A stretch of DNA of 64,000 nucleotides from Sordariomycetes sp. S80-01Y. Lineage: Eukaryota; Ascomycota; Sordariomycetes. The stretch's first letter is position 1, and each line of letters begins with the position of its first letter. The translations under genes and the position numbers were made by a program. The stretch lies in NCBI GenBank assembly GCA_037042185.1, contig JAXQJY010000030.1, positions 2,232,001 through 2,296,000 of the forward strand, in the 5' to 3' direction. This document shows positions 11,471-21,412 of this stretch, one piece after another. The notes under the pieces were generated by a model, which was not told the origin of the DNA, searched no databases, and worked only from the letters and a program-made list of their open reading frames with translations.

Positions 11471-12502
11471 ATGTCGAGGACGAACCTTGATCTGATCGGA
11501 GACGTTGACATGTATGATTTCCCGAAGTGCCCTCAACTTTGACTGACAACTTGTAGCTTCCCTTACGATGAGAACGATGCCAGCCGCAGCAGCATCTGGA
11601 CCCTGGTATGGGAGGACGAAGATGGCGCATACCCCATAGGATACATCCTCGACCGAGTGGTCAATGAGCTCTCACAGGTCCCGGACGACATCAAGGGGAA
11701 AGTCACCCTGGACAATAACAAGCGAACCATATCACTCTTTTCAGAGCCGCAGACCGAACCAGAGAGGACCAGGCAGGTGGCCAAGCTCTCCGACTACTGG
11801 CGCCAGAGAGGAACGTTTCCCCTCCTCAAGGGCTGGCGCAACGAGCTCTGGCCCGTCTACTCCCGCCGGGGCGAGCTGCTCTTCAGCATGGAGCGCGCAG
11901 CGATGGGTTTGCTAGGCACGATGAGGTATGGCGTTCACATGATCGCCTACGTCAAAGATCCCTCCGCCCCCTACGGCATCAAGTTCTGGGTGCCCCGTCG
12001 CGCGGCCACAAAGTCCACCTTCCCCGGCATGCTCGACAATACCGTCGCCGGCGGGCTGGCCACAGGCGAGGACCCCTTTGAGTGTCTCATCCGCGAGGCC
12101 GATGAGGAGGCCTCCCTCCCCGAGCCCATCGTCCGCTCAAAAGCGAAGCTCGTCGACGTGGTCACGTACATTTACATCACCGAGAAGGAGCGCGTGGGCG
12201 AGGCAGGTTTTATTTACCCTGAGTGCCAATGGGTCTATGATCTAGAGCTACCGACAGAAGTGGTTCCGCAGCCCAAGGACGGCGAGGTGGATGAGTTCAA
12301 CCTCTGCGATGTGGACCAGGTGAGGGCGCAGCTGGCAGGGGGTGAGTATAAGCCCAACTGCGCGCTGGTAGTGATTGATTTCTTCATGAGGCATGGAATG
12401 TTGACGGAGGAGGGCGAGAAGGATTGGGCCACAATTGGAAAGAGGATACATCGCAAGATGCCGTTTCCAGGGCCGCATCAGGATAAGTCGTTCAAATGGT
12501 AG
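11471..12502 (+). CDS. Nudix hydrolase, DUF4743 plus Nudix (YJR142W/Tnr3-type)
   Basis: Two exons, 11471-11511 and 11557-12502, give 328 aa. The 45-nt intron has a GACTGAC branch site and the join reads DLIGDVDIFPYDE, as in the family. An N-terminal DUF4743-like region (to about 145) is followed by the Nudix fold. The Nudix box GGLATGEDPFECLIREADEE starts near residue 195 and keeps the metal-binding READEE. Yeast YJR142W and the plant homologues dephosphorylate damaged thiamine diphosphates such as oxy- and oxo-thiamine diphosphate, so a metabolite-repair role is likely; this is inference. The gene is convergent with RPB8, with 108 bp between stops. Confidence 0.9.
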
Positions 12503-12610
12503 TCGAACTTCTGGATATCATCAATTCACCGGGTCGTTGCGGTCCGCTGGGCCTGTACTTCAGGCAGACCCGCCGCGGCTGTGCGTCAGTGCAAAATTGC
12601 AACAGGTCGC

Positions 12611-13112
12611 TTATTTCTTGATCAGGAGGTAGACGTTGTCGACTCGCAGGGGCGTCAGCTTCTTGACCGGTCCTTCGAGGGACATCAGCAGGCCTCCGAA
12701 CGAGATGTAGGCGTTGCTGCGCACCATTAGCACCACCCCGCACCAGTCGAGCTCAGCAAACTCACATCGTCCGCCCATCGTATGTCTCTTCAAACTTGTA
12801 GATCTTGCCATGGCACACGTAGTCGTACAGGTCGGCAATCGTGCTGGGCGCATCGCCCGTCTTGCCCACGTCCCTCCAGCCCTTATCGTCGTCCTTGGAG
12901 CCGTCGAGCGACAGGGTCGTGGCCAGGACAACGTGCATGTTGTCGCCGACGCTGCAGGGGAACAGCTCAATGTTGATGTCGAGCGTCAGAGCGGTCTGAT
13001 CGTCCGTGGACTTGGCTTGGATGCGCGCGACACGGTCGTACTTGGACTGGTCGTAGTCGTTGACCGTGAAGGCATCCTCGAAGAGGGTTGCGTCGCCGCC
13101 TTGGGTAGCCAT
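12611..13112 (-). CDS. RPB8: RNA polymerases I, II and III subunit RPABC3 (Rpb8)
   Basis: Two exons on the minus strand, 13112-12766 and 12716-12611, encode 150 aa, close to yeast Rpb8 (146). The 49-nt intron runs from GTGAGT to GCGCAG and the join gives YDGRTINAYISFGGLLMSLE. The N-terminal LFEDAFTV, DRVARI, LTLDINIELFP and DYVCHGKIYKFE and the C-terminal SFGGLL and VYLLIKK are diagnostic of the OB-fold Rpb8 subunit shared by all three nuclear RNA polymerases. The gene diverges from ELP4, with about 360 bp between start codons. Confidence 0.96.
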
Positions 13113-13471
13113 TGTGTAGTGCTCCGGTTATTGCGCCAGGAGGAGGGAAGAGTGTCTTCGTTTACGAGTGTGGCATAAGCTAGACGGACTAGTCGTTGCC
13201 TGGATCTTGTTCGATGTTGGCGGCTGGGAAAAAAGTTGGAGGGGCATCGGCCTGACAATGGAGGTCTATGAACGAATCGGGGCGGCAGCGAAGATCCACC
13301 CTGCACCACACTGGCACTGGCACTGAAGACTTCGATCGAGTGGACTCGCTCAAATCCAATCTTCAACTCGCAAAATAAGCCTCGGTGAGAGACAGAGTCG
13401 TTCTCTTCCTCTTCTGTTCTTGGACTCGGTGTGTTTGTTGGGAGCACCCAAGATCGGGGTTGAGCGTCACA
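13113..13471. promoter_or_regulatory. Divergent promoter region, RPB8 (-) and ELP4 (+)
   Basis: A 359-bp spacer between two start codons. It holds no ORF on the plus strand of note; a minus-strand ORF that runs through it is an extension in the wrong frame. No clear TATA box was seen. Confidence 0.4.
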
Positions 13472-14638
13472 ATGTCTTTCCGTAAACGGAACGTGGTCAT
13501 TGGTAACCCAGCCTCGGCCAACACCAGTGCACAAACTTTGCCAGCAGCTCGACCAGAGAAGACACTTGCGAGCGGGGTCAGGCCGTCAGCGCTGGACGGT
13601 CGACTCACTACATCGACCGGCACATCATCTCTCGATCAACTCCTAGCAGGTCACGCTGGGCTCCCGCTGGGCACCTCCCTCCTCGTCCAGGAGTCAGGTA
13701 CAACTGATTTTGGGGGCACCTTGCTCCGCTACTACGCTGCTGAAGGCCTAGTCCAAGGCCACAATGTCCACCTGCTTGGGTACGGAGACGCGTGGAGGAG
13801 AGAGCTCCCTGGCCTGGATACGGGGGAGAAGAAGAGTTCGAGGAAGGGCAAGTCAGACGCTGCTGCGGACGACAAGATGAAAATTGCCTGGCGCTACGAG
13901 ACGTTTGAGAAGACAAGTACTCGAGGTGGTCCTGCGGCTTCCTCCGGTTCTGCTTCTGGGTCTCCAGACGAGAGCATATTTTGTCACTCTTTCGACCTCA
14001 CCAAACGCCTCGAGAGCAGCCACATCAAGGGCCAACTACACGCGACTACAGTCGGGGACACTGTTGCGAGGCCGCATCAAACGCCATTCAAGAAGTTTCT
14101 TGCCAAGATCACATCAGTCATCGAATCCTCTCCGCCGAACTCCATTCACCGCGTTGTGGTCCCAGGTTTGCTGTCGCCCACGCTCTACGCTTCCTCATCG
14201 TGCCGACCGCAAGAAGTCCTACAACTGCTACACGGACTTCGAGGGCTACTAAGAAGATATCCTACCCGGATCACGGCACTCGTGACCCTTCCAGTGACCC
14301 TGTTCCCCAGGTCAACTGGCCTTACTCGCTGGATGGAGCTCCTCTTCGACGGCGTGCTCGAGCTGATCCCGCTTCAGCATCAAAGCCAAATGGCTCTCGA
14401 GCCTGGGAAAGAGGACAAATCCCAAGGTCTTTTACGGGCACATAGTCTGCCGGTGTTTCATGAAAAGGGCGGCGGCCTCGAAGGCTCCTGGGTGCGGGAA
14501 GACCTGTCTTTCAAGCTTAGCGCATCTAGCGGTATGGTCATTACTCCATACAGCCTGCCCCCCGTCGGAGAGGAAGAGGAAGAATCAAAGAAGGCGGCAA
14601 AGAACGGAGAGGGCAAGAAGGAGGCTCTTGAGTTCTGA
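13472..14638 (+). CDS. ELP4: Elongator complex protein 4
   Basis: A single exon of 388 aa. ATG 13472 is chosen because the protein then begins MSFRKRNVVIG, as family members do; the frame stays open upstream to 13385 without another ATG. The N-terminal GTSSLDQLLAGHAGLPLGTS and LLVQESGTTDFGGTLLRYY form the start of the RecA-like fold of Elp4 (PAXNEB family). The middle has HSFDLTKRLE and the C-terminal part contains RYPTRITALVTLPVTLFPRS and KLSASSGMVITPYSLPPVGE. Elp4 forms a hexamer with Elp5 and Elp6 and is required for wobble-uridine modification of tRNAs by Elongator. An acidic Lys/Glu tail ends the protein. Confidence 0.95.
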   Translation: MSFRKRNVVIGNPASANTSAQTLPAARPEKTLASGVRPSALDGRLTTSTGTSSLDQLLAGHAGLPLGTSLLVQESGTTDFGGTLLRYYAAEGLVQGHNVHLLGYGDAWRRELPGLDTGEKKSSRKGKSDAAADDKMKIAWRYETFEKTSTRGGPAASSGSASGSPDESIFCHSFDLTKRLESSHIKGQLHATTVGDTVARPHQTPFKKFLAKITSVIESSPPNSIHRVVVPGLLSPTLYASSSCRPQEVLQLLHGLRGLLRRYPTRITALVTLPVTLFPRSTGLTRWMELLFDGVLELIPLQHQSQMALEPGKEDKSQGLLRAHSLPVFHEKGGGLEGSWVREDLSFKLSASSGMVITPYSLPPVGEEEEESKKAAKNGEGKKEALEF

Positions 14639-15042
14639 GTGCTAGTCTTCGCGCAGACAGGTCCAGAAGCTGGCTACCCTGCACCGTAGCTCCCGGGTGG
14701 AGCCCACCAAAGGTCGGGCAGCCTCCACTCCAATGTGGGCGTCAGCATAAAATCGTCCCGCAGCCTCAAATTTCTTCCTCCGTCAATCTCTCCCCTTCAC
14801 CAGCCCTGCGGGCTCCATTGCTACACCATTTACTAGCGTTCCAGGTAAGCACTTTTCCTATCTTCGGAAACCAAAGACAGCATGATTATGCTTTTGAATC
14901 TGTCAATCCCCTGAAAATTCATGACGACACAAATCAATCAATACGAAGACGACTTATGATCCTGTCACGTCTCCCAATTTTCCCCTGCTACAATTCCATC
15001 GGGAGCATTGGGCTAACAACCTTCAAGCATAGCTCTTTCATT
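14639..15042. promoter_or_regulatory. Upstream region of SEN34, possible 5' UTR intron
   Basis: About 400 bp after ELP4. A GTAAGC donor near 14844 and a CTAACAACCTTCAAG acceptor near 15026 could delimit an intron in the 5' leader of SEN34. The frame is open across this stretch, so an N-terminal extension is an alternative. Confidence 0.35.
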
Positions 15043-15933
15043 ATGGCTGTCTCAGAAGCCCCTTCCATCCGGATCGCCTTCATTGCCAACCGCTACCTAA
15101 TATTCGATCCTCAGGCCGCTTCCCTGCTGCGTCGTCAGCAAAACTCCTGCGGCAACCTCGTAGGAACTCTCCACCAACAGCCCACACAGAATGTCTTTCT
15201 CGGCATGCCCGTAGAGATACGGGCAGAAGAGGCACAAGCTCTCGTGGCAAGAGGCGCGGCGTACATCGTAGACGACGTGGCTGCGCACAGGGCTGCTTTG
15301 CGGGACGGCCAAGGTGAGAAGAAGAGGTACATTGCGGGCCTAAGACGGCAGAAGATGGAGACAGACAAGGCGCTCAGGGAGCTGCACGCTGAGAGGGAGG
15401 TGAAGCGAGCTGAAATGCTTGCTATGTCAAAGAAGCCGAAAGCTGACAAGCAAACACCTCCTGTCGCTAGTGACACCCAAGCCAACGAAGAAAGTGTCTT
15501 CGAGCAGCCAAAGTCCAAGGCAGCTACCCCAACATCTACACAAACATCACCGCTGGACCTTTGGGCCATCACCCCCACAACCAGCAATGACCTGCTTCCA
15601 CCAGCGTCGGACCGAGACTTCCGAAATGCGCAGCCACTCGAAAGTCCATTTGCTCGCTACCTGCAAGGCTCAGGGTACTTTACCACCCCCGGATTGCGGT
15701 TCGGCTGCAGATACAGCGTCTACCCTGGCGATCCCTTACGCTTCCACGCTCACTACATGGCAAATGACTATGACTGGGACGAGGCAATTCCCATACTTGA
15801 CATCGTCGAAGCAGGACGTTTAGCTACCGCTGTCAAGAAGTCATTCCTCATCGGCGGCGAGGACAAGGACCAAGCGTCACCAAGTGGTGACGGCGTCGTG
15901 AGGGCATATAGCTTGGAGTGGGCAGGAATGTAA
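15043..15933 (+). CDS. SEN34: tRNA-splicing endonuclease catalytic subunit Sen34
   Basis: One coding exon of 296 aa from ATG 15043 (MAVSEAP). The frame continues upstream to 14818, but that extension crosses a likely leader intron and has no family character. The N-terminal part (1-110) carries NRYLIFDPQ and VFLGMPVEIRAEEAQALV, typical of Sen34. A charged, disordered linker (about 120-200) precedes the nuclease domain. Catalytic residues are visible in RYSVYPGDPLRFHAHY (about 224-239: Tyr and His) and KKSFLIGG (about 264: Lys), the Tyr/His/Lys triad used for 3'-splice-site cleavage of pre-tRNA. The gene is convergent with the following RING gene. Confidence 0.95.
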   Translation: MAVSEAPSIRIAFIANRYLIFDPQAASLLRRQQNSCGNLVGTLHQQPTQNVFLGMPVEIRAEEAQALVARGAAYIVDDVAAHRAALRDGQGEKKRYIAGLRRQKMETDKALRELHAEREVKRAEMLAMSKKPKADKQTPPVASDTQANEESVFEQPKSKAATPTSTQTSPLDLWAITPTTSNDLLPPASDRDFRNAQPLESPFARYLQGSGYFTTPGLRFGCRYSVYPGDPLRFHAHYMANDYDWDEAIPILDIVEAGRLATAVKKSFLIGGEDKDQASPSGDGVVRAYSLEWAGM

Positions 15934-16110
15934 TTGATATAGTTACGCTCTTAAATATACCACCTCTGCAAATAAAGAAATGCTATCACCCCCAATGACA
16001 CTTTGCGAATTAGACCCTTAACTCCGAAAACGGGATGTTGATTCCCTGCTATCATTCAGAAAAGTACTCGTACAAGATGACGGTGCTTCCGGCTTCTTGC
16101 ACCTACCGCC

Positions 16111-18909
16111 TCAAGGTACGTAGATCCTACTGAAGCTCATAACCTCACGTCGGCAACAGACACACTTGTCAAAGTTGTTCATCGCCAACGAGACGCGGCA
16201 GTCGTCGCATAAACTGAGGCAGCGACACGGCCAAACAATCACAGATCGCGGCGCGCTGTGGCAGACCACGCATTGCGGCCCGTCCCCCGTGAAGCTGGCT
16301 GAGCCTTCTTCCTGAGCCTGCGTCTTGGACCGGGCAGAAGCGTGACGACGGCTGAGGAGAAGCTGCTCGAGGAGACACTCCTCCTCCTCAGGCGTGAGCT
16401 TCGTGTTGCGGGCAGGGACGCCGCCGATATTTCCGTGTATTGGGTGGGTGTTGGCGCCGGAGCTTGTGAGAACGCGGGTGCGTTGGAGGCTTTCAAGGCG
16501 CTTGAACTGGGAACGCGTGACAATGCGGTCGCTTTGGAAGTGAGCAGCCAGTGCGCGGGCGTTGCCCTGCTCTTCTGGGCTCTGCGGCTGGAGTAAGCGG
16601 CCAAGGTCCTTCATCGTGAAGGGGGTGTCGACCCCAGGACTACCTGCTCGAGAGCCGTTCGGGGAGCGCTGCGTCGGTGTCCTCTGGCCATCGTCGGATT
16701 CCCACCCGTCATCCGATGCATCTGTTGTAGTGATCACGCTGGTAACGTCCCAGTCATCCTCATGGTGAGTTGGCTCGTAGTCGCCGCTCGAATCATTGGA
16801 CCCCCACCACCCATTGCTAACCCAGTAGTTGTACAAGTCTGAGTCGAGACTTTCCTCAGACTGTGTCTTCCCAGTGCGTCGAATCTCAGCCTCGATGTCC
16901 AAGGCGTCCATTTCTGGCTGGATAGCGCTCCGCGAGGAACCTGTCGTCCTGGCCGTGGACGCAGAAGCCTCGCTCTTCGCGTTCGAATCCCCCTTTGACC
17001 CACGAGCTAGCCGCAAGAGCCATTCAGGTCGATACCTAATTCGAAGGAGGCCGAGTATCCAAATTAGACCGATGGCATGGATCCTGAGAAATAGCTTGTA
17101 GATGTTGACGAACAAGTCTATCGCTTGAATCCATCTTGCACTCCTCTCTGATGCCCCGGTGCCACCGACACCCCCTACTCTCAGGCCGCGCTCGCTTCTG
17201 GCGTTGGGCACCTTTTGTGCTGCTCGCTCCTTGGCGTACCCGCTACTCGAAGTTGCGGCGCCCTCCTTAAGGGGTACCAGTCCAATAGCGCCAAGCTGGT
17301 CGAAGCGGGTAGTGTTGCGCTGGATATCGCTCCATGTATTCTGTCGCTCTTCGTATTCCTGCAATCTGGCCTCCTCAAGCCACGTATGATTCTTGATGCC
17401 AACTGCACGGTCTTCGTTCAGATAAACAGCTTCGCTGGCCATGGTGACAGCGGTGAAGCCTGTTCGTAACAGAGCAGTGTAGATATCCATCTCACGAGTG
17501 ATGCGGATCTCGGACAGCGAGGCGTTAGCCTGCATGTTCTCATGTGCTCGCGCCAACCGCTGTCTGAAGGAAAGGTTCAAACGCTCCTCTTCCGGAGGGG
17601 GACACATGGCGGATAGTACAACGCCACATCCGTAGATGACCAGGCAAATGAGGATGCCGGATAGAACCAGAATATGCGGCACAAGACTTATGATACACAC
17701 AGTCGGGAATCTCAGCAACCCTTGCGATGCAGGGTCGCCGAGATCGAAAGTTATGGCGTTCCACAAGAGGGTTGTGATGAAGCAAAACAGCCAGAAGCCG
17801 GTGTTGTACAAGCGATACTTGGACTGAAGATCAAGGATTCCCAGCATGTGGCTTGTCATGTGTGTCATAGACGAGATGAGAGCCACAAACAACACCTCGG
17901 GGGAGGTATTGACTCGTCGCATAATCATGGACTTTGTTAAGGTGATGCCAGTACCAGCGATGGTGGGTTTGGTCGTGATGGGCTTGGATAGTTTTCCCCA
18001 CGCAAGCTGGTTGTTAACGGCGGCGTCAGCCTCTGCAAAGGCAAGCGACTGCTCGAAGAGGGTCATGGCGGTCTCGAAGGCATGTGGACGGCCTTGGACG
18101 GCACAGGACAATGTTTCGACGAAGTGGCTTAGGCAAACGCTGCCGAACAGAGGCCATAGTCTGGACAGTGAGCCTCGCATTTGGCTGGTGTCGCCATCGG
18201 AAGAAGGGATCATGCCCACAGCTTGACATGCCTGCTCATCGCTGAATCCCAGCAGGGTAGACCCTAACCCGTGGAAGAACCCATTGGGGTACGAGAACAT
18301 CAGCTCGGACCGAACACTGCTATCTCCCCATCGTAGCAATGCAAAGTTGGAAGATGTCTGGCACTGTAGCGAAAGCAACAGCTGCACAACTTGGAAAGCA
18401 AGCACCAATATTGGCAACGAGCGCAGCAACATCCTAGCACTCCATTTGAGCCGCAGTCTCCGCCGGGTCGCTGCGTAGATGATCGTTCGGTTCAGAACAA
18501 TGGACATTGCGACGAACGCCAGCGCCCACTTGCTCATGACATAGCTGAAGACACTTCCTAGACCTCTAATCCCTCCAGCGTCAACGGTCATGTTGGAGCT
18601 ACCATCGGTTGCATCGGCCATCGGCTCCATCGCGTTGTATAGATTCGGGCCGACGGCGATTCGTTGCATGTAATCGGCTCCGTTGCGAGCTGTGTCTTCG
18701 CCCATGATGAGGGACCCGAGCCTTGTAAGCATTCGAGGTCCAGCCCAGACAAGATCTTGAACGGAAGGGGCCATGTGGGAGACGTTGAGGCCCCATGCGC
18801 CCAAAGAGGTCCAGGATGTCGCATTTGGCAGGCCGAGGTTTGGTGCTTCGGTGGCACCACCATAGTCGTCCATCTCGGCGAGGCTCGCGCTGGCTGATGG
18901 AAAGCTCAA
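16111..18909 (-). CDS. Multispan RING E3 ligase, Asi1/Asi3-like
   Basis: A single exon of 932 aa. At least five hydrophobic spans are visible in the first half, for example LPILVLAFQVVQLLLSL, VALISSMTHMTSHMLGIL, FWLFCFITTLLWNAITF and a long one near SLVPHILVLSGILICLVIYG. A long hydrophilic region rich in Ser, Asp and Glu follows. The extreme C-terminus is an all-cysteine RING (about 880-925) with CVVCHSAP, WPCRCLSLCDDCR and CVCCR. A C-terminal RING with PCRCLSLCDDC on a multispan protein matches yeast Asi1/Asi3, inner-nuclear-membrane ubiquitin ligases that degrade mislocalised proteins and latent amino-acid-sensor factors. Inner nuclear membrane location here is inference. Confidence 0.85.
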   Translation of the reverse strand: MSFPSASASLAEMDDYGGATEAPNLGLPNATSWTSLGAWGLNVSHMAPSVQDLVWAGPRMLTRLGSLIMGEDTARNGADYMQRIAVGPNLYNAMEPMADATDGSSNMTVDAGGIRGLGSVFSYVMSKWALAFVAMSIVLNRTIIYAATRRRLRLKWSARMLLRSLPILVLAFQVVQLLLSLQCQTSSNFALLRWGDSSVRSELMFSYPNGFFHGLGSTLLGFSDEQACQAVGMIPSSDGDTSQMRGSLSRLWPLFGSVCLSHFVETLSCAVQGRPHAFETAMTLFEQSLAFAEADAAVNNQLAWGKLSKPITTKPTIAGTGITLTKSMIMRRVNTSPEVLFVALISSMTHMTSHMLGILDLQSKYRLYNTGFWLFCFITTLLWNAITFDLGDPASQGLLRFPTVCIISLVPHILVLSGILICLVIYGCGVVLSAMCPPPEEERLNLSFRQRLARAHENMQANASLSEIRITREMDIYTALLRTGFTAVTMASEAVYLNEDRAVGIKNHTWLEEARLQEYEERQNTWSDIQRNTTRFDQLGAIGLVPLKEGAATSSSGYAKERAAQKVPNARSERGLRVGGVGGTGASERSARWIQAIDLFVNIYKLFLRIHAIGLIWILGLLRIRYRPEWLLRLARGSKGDSNAKSEASASTARTTGSSRSAIQPEMDALDIEAEIRRTGKTQSEESLDSDLYNYWVSNGWWGSNDSSGDYEPTHHEDDWDVTSVITTTDASDDGWESDDGQRTPTQRSPNGSRAGSPGVDTPFTMKDLGRLLQPQSPEEQGNARALAAHFQSDRIVTRSQFKRLESLQRTRVLTSSGANTHPIHGNIGGVPARNTKLTPEEEECLLEQLLLSRRHASARSKTQAQEEGSASFTGDGPQCVVCHSAPRSVIVWPCRCLSLCDDCRVSLAMNNFDKCVCCRREVMSFSRIYVP

Positions 18910-19959
18910 GGCAGAGGGCAGAATAGCTTCGATCTGCCAGTGACGAGAGGACCTCGGTGAGGAAGTATTGTTCGATTGGGTCGGTTAGGCAAGAGGTCGG
19001 GATGCATCGGCTCGGGCGGTCGACATGGCTGTTTGCCGGATGTTGGAGTCGGAACTCTAGAGACAACGACAACGGCGTCGAAGGGAGTATTCTCGGACCA
19101 GCGCTTGCTTGTGGTCGAAGCGGCTCTGAGGATGGACGGAGACAAATGGAAGAGTTGCAGGATAAGCAGTGATGGGGGGTGTCGGTCTAGATGGCCTTGT
19201 CCGAATGTCCATGTGCCAATGTAGTGCAGTGACGTGCTGCAGCGCGTCCCAACTGTGCCAGGCAGCCCGGGGGAGGTGGGGCTCGGACGACAGGCCTGGA
19301 AGCTACCACAGAGGCGGGCGCTTCAGATACTCACTGTACTTTGGGTGAAGTATTACAAGTGGTAGCACTACCACTACTACTTAGTGACGTTGTATGTGGG
19401 GGACCTGGGCTGTTATGGACAAAACATACTCAAAATACTCAAAATATCACTTAATTGCTGATGAGTTTACGCTGTTGATGTTGTTCAATTGAACTCGACT
19501 AGTCGGCTGGCCTGAGAACTCGAGGCCCGGTATCAACCGAGTCGAACCAACCTGTGGGCGCGACGGCGATGTCGAAAGGTCTGAGCAACGATAGCCTGAC
19601 CCCGTGCCATGTTCGGGCGAGGAAGTCGCCTTGTTGGCCTTCCAGCCTTTTCCCTGCTTTTAATGCAAGTGTCAAGCCAAAAGACTTGAACAACCCCCCC
19701 GCCCCCGGAGAACATGTCGTGCTGGAACTCCAAGTAGCCTTTGAGAACGTATGGCACCTTTTCCATCATGCAGGGTCCTATTGCCTCTGATTATCGCAGT
19801 GTCAAGCAATTGAGCCGGTTGCTAGCATGGGAACTTCGGTATCCCGGCCGCAACGACACTTCAAGCCACATCTAGTGATGAACCCTTGGACGATGGCTTC
19901 TTAAAGCTCAGGCAGCGCCCGTCTCAAACAGATCTTGGGTTCTGAGGCAATGTATTCTC
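18910..19959. other. Intergenic between two minus-strand genes
   Basis: About 1.05 kb containing the promoter of the Asi-like gene and the 3' side of MTR3. A short AC/TACTAC-rich patch near 19360-19380 and A/T runs near 19425-19460 are seen. No ORF has recognisable content. Confidence 0.45.
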
Positions 19960-20860
19960 TCATACACCGTTGAGAGCCCCATTCAGGGACAAAGCAACTG
20001 CTTGGCTGGACCCCTTGCTGGCGTGCACGGCTCTCGCGACTAGAGTTCGGTAGAGACTGGGATCTGTGGACGGTACGTCGCCTTTGAGCCAAATGTTGGT
20101 GATCTCGTCGCGGCCGGGTAGGTATGCCACACTACACGCCGCCAGGATCTTTTCGTGTTCGAGAGGCGCCGGATCCAGTACAATTTCCGGCTTTTCCTCT
20201 CCCTTGCCAGCTACAAGGGCCGCAACTCCCCCCGAGACGGTGTCCACGCAATCAATGCCAGCGTCTGCTAATGCTGCCGCTGCAACTGTGACGCAGGATC
20301 CAAGAACGTTCATCATGTCCCATTCCTCGCTGCCCTTCTCCAATGCAGCTTGACGCGCCTCTTCTCCCTCCAGGATCGTAACAACCACGTCAACGCCAGA
20401 CTTGGGCCAGCGATCAGCGATGAGGGCTCCTCGTAGCGCAGTCTCTAAGTGTGTGCTCAGATCGCGTTCGCTGGAATCGCGCAGATACCCTCTTCGATGT
20501 CTTGTGGCGAAAGGCGCGTACTTTACGTGAGTCGTCAACACCATGTGTGGTGAGAATGGTGCTGAGCGAGGAAGAGACCTTGGGCCGTGTACAGTACACA
20601 CCACTTTCGTCCCGCTTCCTGATGAGCCATTTCGGGCCTCTACTTCGAGATATGCTGAGCCTGAAGCAGAAGGAGTGATCCCAGTCTGTAGATCTATGAA
20701 TGTTAGCCTCGGTTTAGGAGCCACAAGCCCTCCAGCGCTTACAAGATGCCCTGATGCCATCAACCATTCTTGACCTGGGCTGGTACGTTGCTGAGTCGTC
20801 CTCGTAGCATGGCGGGAGTGTTGCGCCTCCCGGACCGTTGACACGCCGACGGTCAGCCAT
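19960..20860 (-). CDS. MTR3: Exosome core subunit Mtr3 (RNase PH fold)
   Basis: Two exons on the minus strand, 20860-20743 and 20693-19960, give 283 aa. The 49-nt intron runs from GTAAGC to TCATAG with GGCTAAC inside. The splice produces RMVDGIRASYLQTGITPSAS, the usual N-terminal motif of Mtr3. The open frame in the genome continues through the intron and gives a false N-terminus, which I rejected. The RNase PH-like domain is recognisable in GSAYLEVEARNG, CTVHGPRSLPRS, RDLSTHLETALRGAL and DMMNVLGSCVTVAAAALADAGI. Mtr3 is one of six catalytically inactive ring subunits of the nuclear and cytoplasmic exosome, which performs 3'-to-5' RNA decay and processing. Confidence 0.92.
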
Positions 20861-21021
20861 CGTGTGAGTTTTTATGTAAGTTCAGAACAAATTTGTGTTT
20901 GCAAGCTTGTCGTCCATTTGAAATCTTGGACCGGCTTGGGCTGGCGAGCTTGGTGAGGTGAAGTGTTTTGCAGCTTAAGCTCATAGATGCAACAATCCGA
21001 GCGGCTCATCCTTCTAGCTGC

Positions 21022-21412
21022 ATGTCTCCACCAACACCTGCGACTTCATCCACCAAGCTTCAAAAATTCTCGACCTCCGACTTTTTCTACGTCCACTACT
21101 TCTTCTCGCATCGCAGCGCGCCCTTCCATTCAAGGCCTTTGACGGGTCTTGAGCAGCTCGGAACTTCGTCTGTGATGTCTTTCTGTTTGTTTTGAAAGAC
21201 CAGCCCTGCAAGCCAAGTGGCACAAATTTGGTACGTTTGACCGCAACAACGCGATCCTCGAATTTTTCTTCGACAGCCTCCGACCACAATATGATGAACT
21301 CTACACACACTGTTCCCGCGAAACCCTGAGCGATTTGAACAACATGCACTACCATCTGACCAGCACCAAAGACCAAACTTTTCGAGTCGCTGTTGCGCCG
21401 GACCAAGGCTAA
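21022..21412 (+). CDS. Probable small two-exon gene, unknown
   Basis: The stretch 21204-21412 reads as credible protein with no start of its own: KWHKFGTFDRNNAILEFFFD, then SLRPQYDELYTHC, then LNNMHYHLTSTKDQTFRVAV and a stop at 21410-21412. An upstream ATG at 21022 opens a frame (MSPPTPATSSTKLQKF...). A join of 21022-21145 to 21204-21412 keeps the frame and gives 110 aa, but the donor (GTCTTG) is poor, so the first exon is uncertain. The mix of aromatic and acidic residues is not typical of chance translation. I do not recognise a family. The following plus-strand frames (to about 21480) also look partly coding, so this could be a decayed larger gene. Confidence 0.33.

Noticed and set aside
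12986-13534. 182-codon minus-strand ORF across the RPB8 start
   Set aside because: It overlaps RPB8 in another frame and the RPB8-ELP4 spacer, with no family content.
20694-20844. Alternative MTR3 N-terminus read through the intron
   Set aside because: Splicing gives a family-like N-terminus from ATG 20860; the read-through version does not.
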